Source: Prorocentrum cordatum (Eukaryota > Sar > Dinophyceae > Prorocentrales > Prorocentraceae). Taken from it: a stretch of 64,000 bases of DNA. Positions 51,861 to 64,000 of the stretch are shown here, in pieces; positions within the stretch are counted from its first letter, which is position 1, and every line of letters begins with the position of its first letter. Location of the stretch: NCBI GenBank assembly GCA_963575745.1, contig CAUYUJ010020178.1:53257-117256 (forward strand), written 5' to 3'. The translations under genes and the position numbers were made by a program. The notes under the pieces are model-generated. The model ran no database searches and had not been told where the DNA came from. It saw nothing but the letters and a program-made list of their open reading frames with translations.

Positions 51861-52480
51861 GCAAACCCAATATTCACCAACGAACTTGCAACAAACCTTC
51901 CCTCCAGATTCCCTCGTGATAGGCCCCTGCATGTATTCATGTTCACTGAGAACACCATTCCTGGAACTTGAAAGCCGCGAATCACCGTTCATGCTGCGTC
52001 ATGACGACCCTAAGTCATGCCAGCACACCGTTCCTGCAACTTCAACACCGCGAATCAACGTGAGCCCTGGCATTCCGACATCGTTACACCGCTTCTGGAA
52101 CACTGGCCATGATCATCTTTGAGACGGTTGCAAATTCTTAAGACGAGTGTGCGCGGCGCTAAGGCGAGAACCGCACTTTGAAAACGAGCCGCGCTCCATC
52201 CGTTCAACTCTTGCAAGCTTGTGCAATGAATGCGCGCAGGGAGATGGCGAGAACCACATTTGAAAATGGCCCGCCCTTCATCTGTGGAACGGTTGTCCAC
52301 TTTTAAACCAAATGTGCGCGGCACTAAGACGACGGCGCTGAGGCGAGAACCACATTTTGAAAGAAATTCGCCCTCCATCCGTGCTTGCAAATTTTCAGCT
52401 TCAGGGTCAAAGATGGTGGGGAAGTCTCGGGCGGAACGCCCGGCCTCCCTTTCGACTGGCCTCGGGGTGCGACAGGGAAG
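51855..52480 (+). repeat. Composite repeat, copy F
   Basis: Head CCAATGCAAACCCAATATTC after (GGA)n, a shortened unit array (52140-52400, three units) and end module GGGCGGAACGCCCGGCC...TCGGGGTGCGACAGGGA. Confidence 0.75.
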
Positions 52481-53290
52481 TTATATATTATTGGCTGTTC
52501 CCCTTCCTCTCTTCCCTCTCCCTGGAATTCCGACATGCCCTTTGAGGGGGGGTGGGCGGGGGTCGGGCGGGTGCTAATGGGGGGGTGGCCCACATGGAGG
52601 GTGAAGAAAAGGGCCCTAAGGGGGCCATTTAGGGCCCCTTGAGGGCCCTGTTCTTCACCCCCGATTTGGGCCACCTCCCATTAGCACCCGCCTGAGGGCC
52701 CATGAGCTCGTCAACGCTTCTCCCCTGGCTTCTGGAGCCCTCAGAGAGCCCCAAGGCGACCCAAGACAGCCCAAGCCCAGCGCCAAGATAGTCCAAGAGA
52801 GCGTCGAGCTGGCCCAGGGTAGCCCCACGACAGCCAAGATGGCTTGAAGGCGGCCCACGAGAGCTCCATCGCTTGAAGATGGCTTGAAGATGGCTTGAAG
52901 GCGGCAGCCAGGATGCCCCGAATCGGGCCCATGAGTGCTCCCAAAGTATCGCCGAAGCGGCCCCAGGAAGCAAAACTCGTCACATTCCATCCGGGAAACG
53001 TGCATTTCTAGAATGCCCGTCTTTTCGTGATGACAGCATTCAGGACGGCCCAAGGGGCCCCCAATATCGTCCCAAGTCGGCCCATGAGGCCCCCAATATG
53101 GCTCCAAGACGGCCCAACAGACTCCCAAGACGGCCCAACAGAGCGCCAAGAGGGCCACGAGAGGGTCCCAAGCAGGGGGATACGAGTTGTCATGTCGAGC
53201 CTTGAGGCCCAACCTTTGGGTCGGCGGACTGGCGCAAGCCACTTGAATAGAGGTGGATCAAAGATTCAGGAGGGGGAGGGGGAGAAAGAG
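52481..53290. repeat. Degenerate CCAAGATGGCC-type repeat region, no gene
   Basis: Short ~20-bp phrases (CCAAGACGGCCCAACAGA, CAAGATGGCTTGAAG, CCCCCAATATCGTCCC) recur through 52740-53180, and again near 55765-55890. A GGGGCCATTT/AGGGCCCCTT palindrome lies at about 52620-52640. No coding support. Confidence 0.5.
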
Positions 53291-53294
53291 GAGG

Positions 53295-54125
53295 ACCAGT
53301 GTGAACTGAAGTTGCATCAACGATGTTACAATCAACACTCCCTCAAAGTTTCCTCGCTATCAGTCCCTAAGCGAATGTATGCTCGTTGCGGGAAGCGACC
53401 GCTTAGAAGACAGCCGTCTAAGAACCCTCAACGGTGCCAAAACAGCATTCCTGCGACTGCACCGCCGCAGATCAATGTGATTGTTGGGCCCCAAGAACTC
53501 TGAATCACGCCAGCACACCATTCCTTGGAATTCAACACCGCGAAGCAGTGTGACTGTCGCGTCCTGATAACCCTAAACCGTGCCAGAACACCGTTCTGGG
53601 GAGTTCGGCCCTACGAGTCATGAAGATTGATGTAAGCGCTGGAAGCAGATATGCGCGGTGCTGAGGCAGGAGCCACAGTTTGAAAAGGAGGCATCCACCA
53701 TCCGAGGCCTTGCTGGACGCTTTCAAGCGAATGTGCGCGGCGCTGAGACGAGAGCCACGTATTGAAAATGAGCCGCCCTCCGTCCGTGAAGCCGATGCAA
53801 ACTTGCAGAACGACTTTGTGCGGTGCTATGGCGAGAGCAACATGTAGAAAGCCACCAAACCTCCATGCGTGAAGCTCTTGCGAATTTGTTCCACGAGTGC
53901 GCGCGGCTTTGAAGCGAGAGCCACAATTTGAAAAGGAACCGCTCTCCATCCGTGACGCTGATGCAAACTTTGGAACGAGTGTGAACGGCGCTGAGGCGAG
54001 AAACACACTGAACACCACACCACAATCCGTCCGTGAAGCTGCTGCAAATTTCTAGCTTCAGGATCATACATGGAAGGAAAGTCTCAAGCGAAACGCCAGG
54101 CCCGCCCGAGGGGGGTGCGCCCGTG
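53295..54125 (+). repeat. Composite repeat, copy G
   Basis: Head CCAGTGTGAACTGAAGTTGC after a short GGA tract, ~82-bp units at 53640-54020, end module CTCAAGCGAAACGCCAGGCC then GGGGGTGCGCCC, followed by GGA. The end module is the most diverged of the set. 54126-54640 is GGA tract and unique sequence without a gene. Confidence 0.75.
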
Positions 54126-54689
54126 AGGAATTATATACCAGGAAAAAGGATGGAGGAGGAGGCGGAGAAGGAGGAGGAGGAGGAGAAGGCGGAGAAGGAG
54201 GAGGAGGAGGATAGAGGATCGAGGAGGAGGATTGCGTTGGCCCATAGGCCCTTAGGGGTGATGGCGCTCGCAGCGGGGCGGTCACGGCCCCGGGGAGCTT
54301 TTCCCCACATGAGCAGTCCAGTGAGCAGTCTCGACATCTTTCGTAAGTCTTGGGCCCCCCTGGGAACTTCACGTCGCCGTGGCTGGTCCGCCTCGAGCAG
54401 TGGATCGAGATGCACCCTGGAAAGGGGCCCGGTGTCTAGGGAGTGATTTTGAACGGATTTCGGCCAGCCTGGGGAAGGACAGTTGTCTCAACCGGCCCTC
54501 CCCCGAAAGAAGGATGGTCTTTTGGGGGTCAAAGCTAGGAGCGATCCGGGCACCCCCGCAACGCTCTCGGAGGGGGCAGCCGCTGGAAGGCACCCCGAGG
54601 CTGGAAAAAATGATGGGCCAATTTGCCACCACCACTACCACAGGTAGGGCGGGGGAGATGGGAGGATGGGGAGGTCCTCCTCGTCCTCC

Positions 54690-54815
54690 TCCTTTACCTT
54701 TTCCTCCTTGTCCTACTTTTCCTCCTCCTCCTCCTCCTCCACCTCCACCTCCTCCTCCTCCTCCTCCTCCTCCTCCTCCTCCTCCTCCTCCTACTCCTCC
54801 TCCTCCCTCTCCTAC
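54690..54815. repeat. (TCC)n tract, 3' side of exon B
   Basis: TCC triplets with ACCTCC variants. Together with the block at 55042-55400 it brackets pyridoxal kinase exon B. Confidence 0.85.
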
Positions 54816-54950
54816 CTATGGCAGTGGTGGTGGGAGGGAAAATCCGCCCATCAGAACCTGCGGGCAAACTCGCGAGAACGTGCGAAACCTCGGCCTGCGA
54901 CCCTGGGGGGAGGTGTCTGGGCCCAGACCGGGCTGCGTTTGCGGCTCCGC

Positions 54951-55019
54951 CTCGAACTGGTTCGGCGTGAGGACCGTGACGTGCGGCAGCACTTCCTCCC
55001 GGTAGACCGAGACGACCTC
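54951..55019 (-). CDS. Pyridoxal kinase, exon B (internal, 69 nt)
   Basis: Encodes EVVSVYREEVLPHVTVLTPN followed by QFE (23 codons). This is the pyridoxal kinase segment containing the highly conserved TPNQFE motif, which precedes AELL in the next exon. The 5' junction (minus strand) is GCAGCCGAG|GAGGTC and the 3' junction is CAGTTCGAG|GCGGAG, giving a GC donor. Both neighbours join in phase (VAE|EVV and QFE|AEL). The junction direct repeats are GCCGAGG with the previous intron and GAGGCGGAG with the next. Exon and flanking introns sit between TCC tracts. Confidence 0.82.
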
Positions 55020-55041
55020 CTCGGCTGCGCGGCGCGCCCTG

Positions 55042-55400
55042 CTCCTCCTCCTCCTCCTCCTCCTCCTCCTCCTCCTCTCCCTCCTCTTCCTCCTCTTCCT
55101 CCTCCTCCTCCTTCCTCCTCCTCCATTTCCGTCGTCTCGTCCTCGTCTCGTCCTCGTCCTCGACCTCCTCCTCCTCCTCCTCCTCCCCTCCTCCTCCTCC
55201 TCCCTGTCTTCTTCCTACGACCTCCTTCTCCGCCATTTTCCTCCTCGTCATCCGTTCCCCTCCTCCTCCTCCTCCTCCTCCTCCTCCTCCTCATCCTCCT
55301 CCACCTCCCCCTCATTCTCCTCAGCCTCCTTATCCTCCTCCTCCTCCTCGCTCCTCCTCCTCCTCCTCCTCCTCCTCCTCCTCCTCCACCTCCTCGCCCT
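55042..55400. repeat. (TCC)n tract, 5' side of exon B
   Basis: TCC triplets with interruptions such as CGTCTCGTCCTCGTC (about 55135-55160). The following 55401-55906 is unique sequence with CCTTTGGG and CCCCCTCCCC patches and no gene. Confidence 0.85.
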
Positions 55401-55905
55401 CGTCATTCTCCTCGTCGTCGTCCGTGCCCAAACTGGAGATCCATCAAAGGGACCCTTGGAGCTATGCGTCGTGCTTGCCCGACTTGGCTGGGTTCTGGAC
55501 AAGCCTTTTGGTATAATCCCACCAGCCCTTTGGGCGTGAGTGGTTTAGGGAGTCCGCTCTGTTCTCAACCTCCCTTCTTCCCCTTCGGGGAGGGTGTTAC
55601 CCCTCCCCCTCCCCCCTCCCCCTGGACCTGGAGGGGGCCTTCCGCGGGTGGTCAGAGGGTCCTTTTTCTATCCCTGGGAGGGCTAAAATTCGGCACCCCT
55701 CACGAGGATCGTCGCCCCCAGGGGGGGGACACTGAAAAATGCTCGCCCCATCTGCGACCGATCGCCCCCAAGATGGCCTCATCAGGCCCCCAAGACGCTC
55801 CAAGAGGCGACCCAGAGAGCCTTCGGACGTTCCCCAGAGGCTCAAAAGAGAGCCCAAGAGGCCCCAAAACGGCCTCCAAGAGGCCTCCCTATTGCCTTGG
55901 ATACG

Positions 55906-56960
<1,055 letters not shown>

Positions 56961-57570
56961 AGGGGCCCGAACGACTCGCACCAGGACGAGGTGCCCGAAC
57001 GCCTCACACCACGAGGAGCCCGAACGACTCACACCAGGACGAGGGGCCCGAACGACTCACACCACGAAAGCCCGAACGACTCACACCAGGAGGAGGGGCC
57101 CGAACGACTCACACCAGGACGAGGCGCCCGAACGACTCACACCACGAGGAGCCCGAACGACTCACACCACGACGAGGGCCCCGAACGACTCACACCACGA
57201 GGAGCCCGAACGAGTCACACCAGGAGGAGGGGCCCGAACGACTCACACCAGGACGAGGGGCCCGAACAACTCACACCACGAGAAGCCCGAACGACTCACA
57301 CCAGGACGAAGAGCCCGAACGACTCACACCACGAAGAGCCCGAACGACTCACACCAGGAAGAAGGGCCCGAACGACTCACACCAGGACGAGAGGCCCGAA
57401 CGACTCAAACCACGAGGAGCCCGAACGGCTCACACCAGGACGAGGGGCCCGAACGACTCACACCACGAGGAGCCCGAACGACTCACACCAGGAAGAGGGG
57501 CCCGAAGGACTCACACAAGGACGATGGGGCCGAACGACTCACACCACGAGGGGCCCCAACGACTCCCACC
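56961..57570. repeat. 25/28-bp minisatellite (CCCGAACGACTCACACCA)
   Basis: About 23 units whose common core is CCCGAACGACTCACACCA, followed by either CGAGGAG or GGACGAGGGG, giving 25- and 28-bp units that roughly alternate. Confidence 0.92.
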
Positions 57571-57571
57571 A

Positions 57572-57621
<50 letters not shown>

Positions 57622-57735
57622 GCCGCCTTCGTCGTCGTCGTCGTCGACGTCGTCGTCGTCGTCGTCGTCGCGGTTGTGGTCGTCGTCGTCGTCGCGGTCG
57701 ATATCGTCGTCGTCGTCGGGTGCGTCGTCGTTGTT
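57571..57735. repeat. (GTC)n microsatellite
   Basis: GTCGTC triplets with CGCGG interruptions, abutting the minisatellite. Sequence to 58260 is unique with a 33-bp duplication (CAATAGAAAGGCTGCATCCG at 58138 and 58170). Confidence 0.9.
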
Positions 57736-58269
57736 AGGATCATCGCTGTGGTCGTCGTCTCCGCTAAATCCCTCTTGCCTCCCACCGCTTTCTCTCCCTC
57801 CTCCTCCGCCTCGTCCTTCTCCCGCTCCCACCACAAGGAGGATGTACAAGGAGGCGGGAGGAAGGAGGAACAGGGGAGATATGCGGGGGCAGGCGGAAAC
57901 ACGCCTGAAAAACACGACTGTCGGCATGCTTCGCAAGAGTTGCTGTTTTGAGATGGGCTGGTGGGGATACGCGAAGCGTGAAGAATTGATGATTTGGGGG
58001 TGTTCCACTCCATCCCCCTCACTTCCCCCCCTCTCCTCAAGAAAAGCTCTTCAGGATTAAGCTTGCAGGGCACCGGAGAGTGAGGCGGGGGAAACGTATG
58101 GTTCGGGAGCCAGGCTGTCCTTCCAATAGAAAGGGTGCAATAGAAAGGCTGCATCCGCACGGAGGGCGTCCAATAGAAAGGCTGCATCCGCACGGAGGGC
58201 TTGTCGACGTGTCTGGCCGTTGTCTCGTGCTGTGGCAGCAGGTTGCCGAGTCGATGAAACCTGCCCTCT

Positions 58270-59500
58270 TTGTGGGCAACCTGGAGACACCATGCATCAC
58301 GTATTGTGTGTGCAGCGCTTGTGAATCCGATAGAACAGAGCTAGTCCCGAGGAAGACTCTGGAGCATGCCAGGCGAGATGACTCGCCAGATGTGGACATG
58401 CTGCAGCTCGAGAGACTGGCCCGACCTCAAATCCTGTCGACTGGTGGCCCAGACCCCCCAGACAGGACGAGGCTTTCCCTGCTCAAGTTTACTAAGAGCT
58501 TTGGCACCCAGGCGTCGGCCTCCCAGTAGGATACATCTGATGGCTTCGCCGTGCACTCGGTCTCGGAGCGTACCCTGATGGGGGACGTCTTCCTGGATGG
58601 CTCGCGTATGAAGTCGCCCATCAAAGAGCTGTGGAGGGCGGGTTTGGGACTGCGAAGCCTGCTGCCGACGGCCAGTTGCGTGGTTTGCCCTACGGCCCAC
58701 TCTGTTCCAGCTGTCCGCAGACGGGTCAACGAGCTGAGTTCGGGGCTCCTGCACGCACTGCAGCAGACCTGCCTACTCAAGCTGCTCGTTTGAAGTCCGA
58801 TTGTGAGAATGCGGTCATGTCGTGGAACGTGCCCAGGCCTGATCGTTACTCTCACCAACGCATGTATTCCGGATTACTCCTGCAGGCTGACGCCTTATCC
58901 GACGGACTGGTCTCGGTGGTGAACAAAGTTGCGGCCCATCTGGAGCTCGACGTGTCTCTGGATTCGGACGGGCTCAATCGGCGCCGTTGGAATGACTGGG
59001 CTGACAGGGCGGCCACGCTTGGGACGGCCGTTCACCCAGGTGCGTCGGAGGAAGAGCACCGACTCGTTGACCATCTTGTAACGTTGTCGAGAGCGGCCGT
59101 GAAGCTCTCGGCCCAGATTTTGCCCCTCTGGCCTCGTACTCGTCTGGGCGGAGCCCAGCTTTTCAAGAAGCCGCGGGAGGAGACAGGCCGCCTCGCAAAT
59201 TATGGCAATGCTGTGTTTACGAGGTTCCCGCTCGTCTGCAACGCCGCCGAGTCGGAAGCGCACCAGGCACTTGAGAGTTCACTCGCAGGCTCTGCGTGAC
59301 CTTGGGCACAGTTGCATTATGCTGGGTTGTAGCGACGAGTCTTTCGTGAGCATCTGCCGGCGCTGTGGGGGTTACGCCCAAAGTGAGCGACTGGCGAAGT
59401 TGCCTGCACCGTGCAAGCCGCTCGCTCACCCGCACAAGAGAGAAAACTGGAGAAAGCTCGACTGGAGCACTTGCCCCATGTTACTAGGGTCTTCGACCGT
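58270..59500 (+). mobile_element. LINE 3' fragment (RNase H and Cys motif), plus strand
   Basis: Two plus-strand frames together give an RNase H layout: FLDGSRMKSPIKELWRAGLG, then QTGQRAEFGAPARTAADLPT and KSDCENAVMSWN (QT-x-x-RAE and SDC blocks), a long helical linker, and C-terminal SICRRCGGYAQSERLAKLPA with PCKPLAHPHKREN. That last Cys motif matches the one ending the minus-strand LINE (CNRCKGSTSE...SPC). Frame changes near 58660-58800 and 59290 show it is dead. It sits in the intron of the minus-strand pyridoxal kinase gene, in the opposite orientation. Confidence 0.6.
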
Positions 59501-59519
59501 GGATGCCAAAAACAATTAC

Positions 59520-59640
59520 CCTCCTCCCTCCTCCTCCTCCTCCTCCTCCTCCTCCTCTTCCTCCGCCTCCTCCTCCTCCTACTTCTACTCCTCTCCCTAC
59601 TCCTCTCCCTACCCTCCTCTCCCCTCTGCCTCCTCGCCTC
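59520..59640. repeat. (TCC)n tract at the LINE fragment's 3' end
   Basis: CTCC/TCC triplets follow the LINE 3' fragment. They could be part of its terminal repeat or target; not resolvable here. Confidence 0.8.
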
Positions 59641-61155
59641 AGGAATCCCGCCCCTTTGGGTTCCCTTTGTCAGGAATCCCGCCTCAGGACCGTCACCAGG
59701 AGCCACTTCGAGAAGCGCTTGTACCCCCTCCCTGTCGCCCCCCCCCTGGGTGAGGACCGTCTTTAAGCCTCACCCGGGAGGACCGCCAAAAGGCCTCACA
59801 CACCCCGCGCAGCTTCCATCATCGGGGCTGCGTGGACTCCCCCCCAACACCTACTCATGACGGCGTCAGTAGCCACAGAAGGGGGCCGAGGACTCCTTTA
59901 GGGACCCTCGGCCAACGAAGACGTCCCTAGAGGAGGGTCCAACGTACCTCCACACCTTCCACAACTTTCCATTCTGGCGTCAATTGCCCCCCGCGCGGTT
60001 TTCCTCCTTGATGCCGTGAACGGGATTCATTCCCCTGCAGGCTCATTGTGCCTGTCAACGGCAGTTTTCCGATGCATCATGGCATTTTGGCCGCCTCCCA
60101 CCCTTACACCTGTCACCACGGGGTGCTGGACCTTTTTCCCACCCCGCCCATTCGGGTGACGGGTCGACCTTTGCCGCTTCGGCGTCACCTTTGGCGGTCG
60201 GCACCGCTCCCTACCACCCAACCCGTGCCCACAAAGGACAGGGAAGACCCCCAAACCGCAAGGGCATGTCTTCTCCTTTGCTTCGTTCCGGCGCTCTGGA
60301 GCAACCCGCCCTCCCCGCCCTCCGGCCCTCTGTCTTTGCTAACCCACGGGGATCGCCTGCCTCCCCCATCCCTGCTGCCCGTCGGGCCGGTGGTGTTGGG
60401 TGGTGGTGGCTTCTCCAATCCCCTCTTCGAGCCAGCCTCGGGCCCAAAGACGGCCCTGCCAGCCTCCGCCGCCCCGGTCGCCATCCAGGAACCGCAGGCT
60501 TGGCCGAGGCAGCTACCTGTGAATCGTAGCGCCCCGCTGTGGCCCACCTCCGTCCACGCCCTCTCCGGTGCGCCCCGCCGTGAGTCTTGCGGGGGCCGCC
60601 CCGCGGTGGTGGTCTCTCTTCTGCCTGGCAACGCATCAGTTGGCAGGAACCCGTGGAATTCTCCGTGGGATCTGCTCATCCCCCCAAACACGTATGGATT
60701 CCAGAATTCTCACGCTGACTACCCCAGCAATGGCCTTCTGATGACATGGGCGGCGAACATGCGCGCCATGTGATTTAGCGGAAAACCGAAGCGTTATTTT
60801 TATACGCCCCGCGGAGATCCCACGGGAAATTGTGTGGATTTCTTTGCTTGTCTACAGGTACGCATTGCGGCGAAAGAAATCTGGGGACAAATCGTGCCCT
60901 CCCATCAGCAAAGTCCCACGCTTCGGCCAGCAAGCGGCGCAGCCGGCGGAAGCCTCGAAAACGCTTTTCCCCCACTCCACGGTGTTGCTTTTCTTTATAG
61001 GCCATCCTGTGACCGCCCTGGGGACCCGTTTGACACCCTCCTGTGGCCTTCCTGCGAATATGGCAGGCTCGTAGCCCAGAGCGACATTGTTCCAGGCGTT
61101 CTGGACGGCGACGGCCGCAGGCCGTATCATATGGGGTTAAGGCGCCCCTGAAGCC
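59641..61155. other. Intronic unique sequence, no gene identified
   Basis: GC-rich unique sequence. A long plus-strand open frame (60048-60773) starts only at GTG and has no family resemblance. It is most likely intronic to the minus-strand pyridoxal kinase gene. Confidence 0.35.
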
Positions 61156-61169
61156 ATATGACTTCAAGT

Positions 61170-61345
61170 CCCCTTCCTCCTCCCCCTCCTCCCCCTCCTC
61201 CTCCTCCTCCTCTTCCTCCTCCTCCTCCTCCTCCTCCTCCTCCTCCTCCTCCTCCTAACGCACCATCCCTCCCCCTCCTCTCCCCTCCTCCGCCTCCGCC
61301 CCCCCCCCCCCCTCCGTCCCTCCCTCTCCCCCCCCCCCCCCCCCC
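61170..61345. repeat. (TCC)n and C-rich tract
   Basis: TCC triplets at 61177-61257, then C-rich runs to 61345, immediately downstream (minus strand) of exon A. Confidence 0.9.
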
Positions 61346-61378
61346 GAGGCGAGGCGGCGAGGGGGCGGGAGGCCAGGC

Positions 61379-61414
61379 CTCGGCCACGTAGAGCTTTCCA
61401 TTGTCGCCCATTAC
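61379..61414 (-). CDS. Pyridoxal kinase, exon A (36 nt)
   Basis: GTAATGGGCGACAATGGAAA and on to GAG encodes VMGDNGKLYVAE, the conserved pyridoxal kinase segment that follows CDP and precedes the TPNQFE region. In this family it lies at the ATP/substrate-binding core. It is preceded on the minus strand by CCCCCGAG (an AG acceptor) and followed by GCCTGG, giving a GC donor, in phase with exon B. Micro-exons of this size in a gene with introns of 4-6 kb fit a dinoflagellate. The enzyme makes pyridoxal 5'-phosphate in the cytosol. Upstream exons (N-terminal SxQSxV... region) were not found up to 64000 and may lie beyond it. Confidence 0.75.
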
Positions 61415-61639
61415 CTCGGGGGCGGCCGGGACCGTAGGGATGGTGCGATCCGGCATCCGCCCCCTCTCTCTGCTCCCTCCCCCCCCCCTACCTTACCCCC
61501 CACAGTTACACAATATGAATACTACTCTCCTCGCTCCCCTGATGACGTCCAGCTGATATTGGGTCCTCGTTTTGAAAAGACGGTCCCTGCGTTCCTCTCC
61601 TCTTCTCCTCCTCCTCCCCCTCCTCCCCTCCCTCCTCCT

Positions 61640-63290
61640 TCTTCCATGCGCTTCACCCACCCAGCACAGCGCTTCGTGGCCCCATGAGGAACTCCACCGA
61701 AGCCCCCAGCGGGACCGCCCGCATGCGTCCGCACCCACCCAGCACAGCCCTTGCTCCCTGCGTTTCGCCCACCCAGCACAGCCCCGACGGTCCCAGTGGC
61801 ACCGCCCGCATGCGTCCGCCACCACCCAACACAGCCCTTGCTCCCTGCGTTTCGCCCACCCAGTACAACGTTTCGTGGCCCCATAAGGAGCTTCACCGAA
61901 GGTCCCCAATGGCACCGCCCGCATGCGTCCGCCACTACCCAGCGCAGCCCGTGCTCCCTGCGTTTCACCCACCCAGCACAGCGCTTCGTGGCCCCATAGG
62001 GAGCTCCACCGAAGGTCCCAGTGGCACCGCCCGCATACGTCCGCCACCACCCAGCACAGCCCTTGCTCCCTGCGTTTCGCCCACCCTGTACAGCGCTTCG
62101 TGACAGCGCTTCGTGGCCCCATCGGGGGCTCCACCGAAGGTCCCAGTGGCACCGCCCGCATGCGTCCGCCACCACCCAACACAGCCCTTGTTCCCTGCGT
62201 TCCACCCGCCCAGTACAGCGCTTCGTGGCCCCATGAAGGGGGTTCCACGGGAGGTCCCAGTGGCACCGCCCGCATGCGTCCGCCACCGCCCAGCACAGCC
62301 CTTGCTCACTTCGTTTCGCCCACCCAGTACAGCGCTTCGTGGCCCCATAGGGAACGCCACCGAAGAAAATACTTACAATTGCGGTACTCACAACTGCATA
62401 TGGTTGGGTCTCTCGCCAGGCTAATTTCGCTTGTTTTGTTCCCAACCATCCTCTGGTTCTGGGTCCTCGTTTTGAAGAGACGGTCCCCGAGTTCCTCTCC
62501 TCTTCTCCTCATCCTCCCCTTCCTCCTCCCTCCTCCCTCTTCCATGCGATTCACCCGCCCAGCACAGCGCTTCGTGGCCCCATAGGGAGCTCCACCGAAA
62601 CCTCCAGTGGCACCGCCCGCATGCGTCCGCCACCACCCAGCACAGCCCTTGCCCCCTGCGTTTCGCCCACCCAGCACAGCGTTATAGCGTTTCGTGGCTC
62701 ATAAGGGGGCTCCACCGAAGGTCCCTGTGGCACCGCCCGCATGCGTCCGCCACCACCCAGCACAGCCCTTGCTCCTTGCGTTTCACCCACCCACTACAGC
62801 GCTTGGTGGCCCCATAGGGAGCTCCACCGAAGGTCCCAGCGGCACCGCCCGCATGCGTCCGCCACCACCCAGCACAGCCCGTGCTCCCTGCGTTTCACCC
62901 ACCCAGCACAGCGCTTCGTGGCCCCATAAAGGGGGTTCCACCGAAGGTCCCAGTGACACCGCCCGCATGCGTCCGCCACCACCCAGCACACCCCTTGCTC
63001 CTTGCGCTTCACCCACCCAGCACAGCGCTTCGTGACACCATAGGGGGCCCCACCGAATGTCCCAGTGGCACCGCCCGCAACCGTCCGCCACCACCCAGCA
63101 CAGCCCTTGCTCCTTGCGTTTCGCCCACCCAGTACAGCGTTTCGTGGCCCCATCGGGGGCTCCACCGAAGGTCCCAGTGGCACCGCCCGCATGCGTCCGC
63201 CACCACCCAACACGGCCCTTGCTCCCTGCGTTTCACCCACCCAGTACAGCGTTTCGTTGCCCCATAGGGAGCGCCACCGAGGAAGATATT
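61640..63290. repeat. ~110-bp minisatellite (CACCCACCCAGCACAGC)
   Basis: About 14 units of CACCCACCCAGCACAGCGCT, TTCGTGGCCCCATAGGGAGC, TCCACCGAAGGTCCCAGTGG, CACCGCCCGCATGCGTCCGC and CCTTGCTCCCTGCGTTTC. It is interrupted near 62360-62540 by a unique block with CTCGTTTTGAAGAGACGG and TCC repeats, itself related to 61550-61630. Open frames are by-products. Confidence 0.93.
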
Positions 63291-63384
63291 CACAACTGCG
63301 GTACTCACAACTGCAAATGGTTGGGTCCTTCGCCAAGCTAATGTTCAAAATGTTGTTTCCACTGAAGCGCTGGCCAGATTTTCG

Positions 63385-63545
63385 GCCTTCCGCTCGTTCG
63401 GAATCTTGCTCCCGCTGCAATGCCTGCTCCATTTCCGCGCTTCAGCTCTTTCCGAATCTTGCTCGCGCTGCAGCATTGGCGTCATTTCCGCGCTTCCGCT
63501 CGTTTCGAATCGTGTCCCCGCTGCAGCGCTGGCGTCATTACTTCC
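63385..63545. repeat. ~57-bp tandem repeat, three units
   Basis: Units of TTCCGCGCTTCCGCTCGTT, CGAATCTTGCTC, CGCTGCAGCGCTGGCGTCA, progressively diverged. Confidence 0.8.
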
Positions 63546-64000
63546 AGCGCCCTGCCACGGCATGCAATGCAAAACCATGTGGTGTTCCGCTGCGCGATGC
63601 CATGCCTTCAGCTGCAGTGCTAGGATATGCAGTGCTTGGCAATGGCGTCCGCATCGATGTTGTAGCCCGCTCCTTCTGGATTCCACAGCAGTCGCGTGGG
63701 CTCTGTCGGGCCCTGTGGGATGAGCTCAACCGGCGGCGCCGCGTTGATCGTAACGATGCCCTTCGCCCTGATGCATTTCCATGTGTGCCCAGGGTATGTG
63801 GTCTCCAGGAAGGTCTGCATTCGTTGTTTGCACCTTCTTCCGGGTCTGCTTGGGGTTCTTCTCTGGGCCCACGAACAGCGGGTTGGTGGCCCCCTGTGCG
63901 TCGATGCATTGGAACCGCCTCCGGCCACCATCGCGGAGACAAAGGGCCGCCGCCAGCTGAGTGACCTTTGCCTGGCTGCCTGCTCCGGCCCGCACTTCGA
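63546..64000 (-). other. Possible decayed coding stretch at window edge
   Basis: Minus-strand frames give FQCIDAQGATNPLFVGPEKN, then FLETTYPGHTWKCIRAKGIV and LLWNPEGAGYNIDADAIAKH, which look protein-like but switch frames. They are reminiscent of the region before the endonuclease in dinoflagellate LINE ORFs, but I cannot place them securely, and the piece runs off the window. Confidence 0.25.

Noticed and set aside
60048-60773. 241-codon plus-strand open frame
   Set aside because: Begins at GTG with no ATG context, no recognisable domain, GC-driven openness, and lies inside the minus-strand pyridoxal kinase intron.
61640-63290. CRISPR-like regular spacing of repeats
   Set aside because: Units are about 110 bp of contiguous tandem repeat with no distinct repeat/spacer division, in a eukaryotic context with no cas genes.

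Overview
The window is eukaryotic, GC-rich and dominated by repeats. It most likely comes from a dinoflagellate nuclear genome. The support is: intronless cargo ORFs with good ATG contexts, 5' leaders resembling worn copies of the dinoflagellate spliced leader, an intron-rich gene with GC-AG-type junctions, degenerate LINE reverse transcriptase/RNase H of the dinoflagellate type, and very long micro- and minisatellites. A high-GC genus such as Prorocentrum would fit, but the species cannot be fixed from this sequence.

Left flank (1-3019): GC minisatellites, a compound CT/CA/CGCA/CCCG microsatellite and a GGTCACYG minisatellite, with no credible gene.

Central object (3020-19275): a 16,256-bp unit bounded by a perfect 34-bp terminal inverted repeat, followed inward by TACTTATAAGTA-rich subterminal arrays on both sides. 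The GGTCAC minisatellite continues in the same orientation on both sides, so the unit looks like a DNA transposon inserted into that array. It carries eight candidate genes: two related coiled-coil genes facing outward near the two ends, four basic or acidic low-complexity nuclear-type proteins (one with a zinc ribbon), a 678-aa transposase-like protein, and a small frameshifted ORF. The spacers hold roughly 60 copies of a 16-bp hairpin, AGCGAT-NNNN-ATCGCT, which I found only inside the unit. A large GTTATCC/GGATAAC foldback lies close to its midpoint. This is the strongest candidate for an undescribed system.

Middle (19276-43200): purine tracts, seven full or partial copies of a composite repeat with internal ~82-bp units, two foldback (MITE-like) elements, kilobases of GTC repeat with embedded recurring modules, a 75-bp minisatellite and one 100-N gap. 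No convincing complete gene is seen. Candidate fragments are a possible SRCR-like piece and a coiled-coil fragment, both on the minus strand.

Right part (43200-64000): a degenerate minus-strand LINE (about 43.2-50.8 kb) lies on the 3' side of three widely spaced minus-strand exons of a pyridoxal kinase gene (61.4, 55.0 and 51.1 kb). The two introns between these exons are filled with TCC, ACT, GTC, GAT and minisatellite repeats and a second, plus-strand LINE fragment (58.3-59.5 kb). Both introns that can be defined have short direct repeats at their two boundaries.
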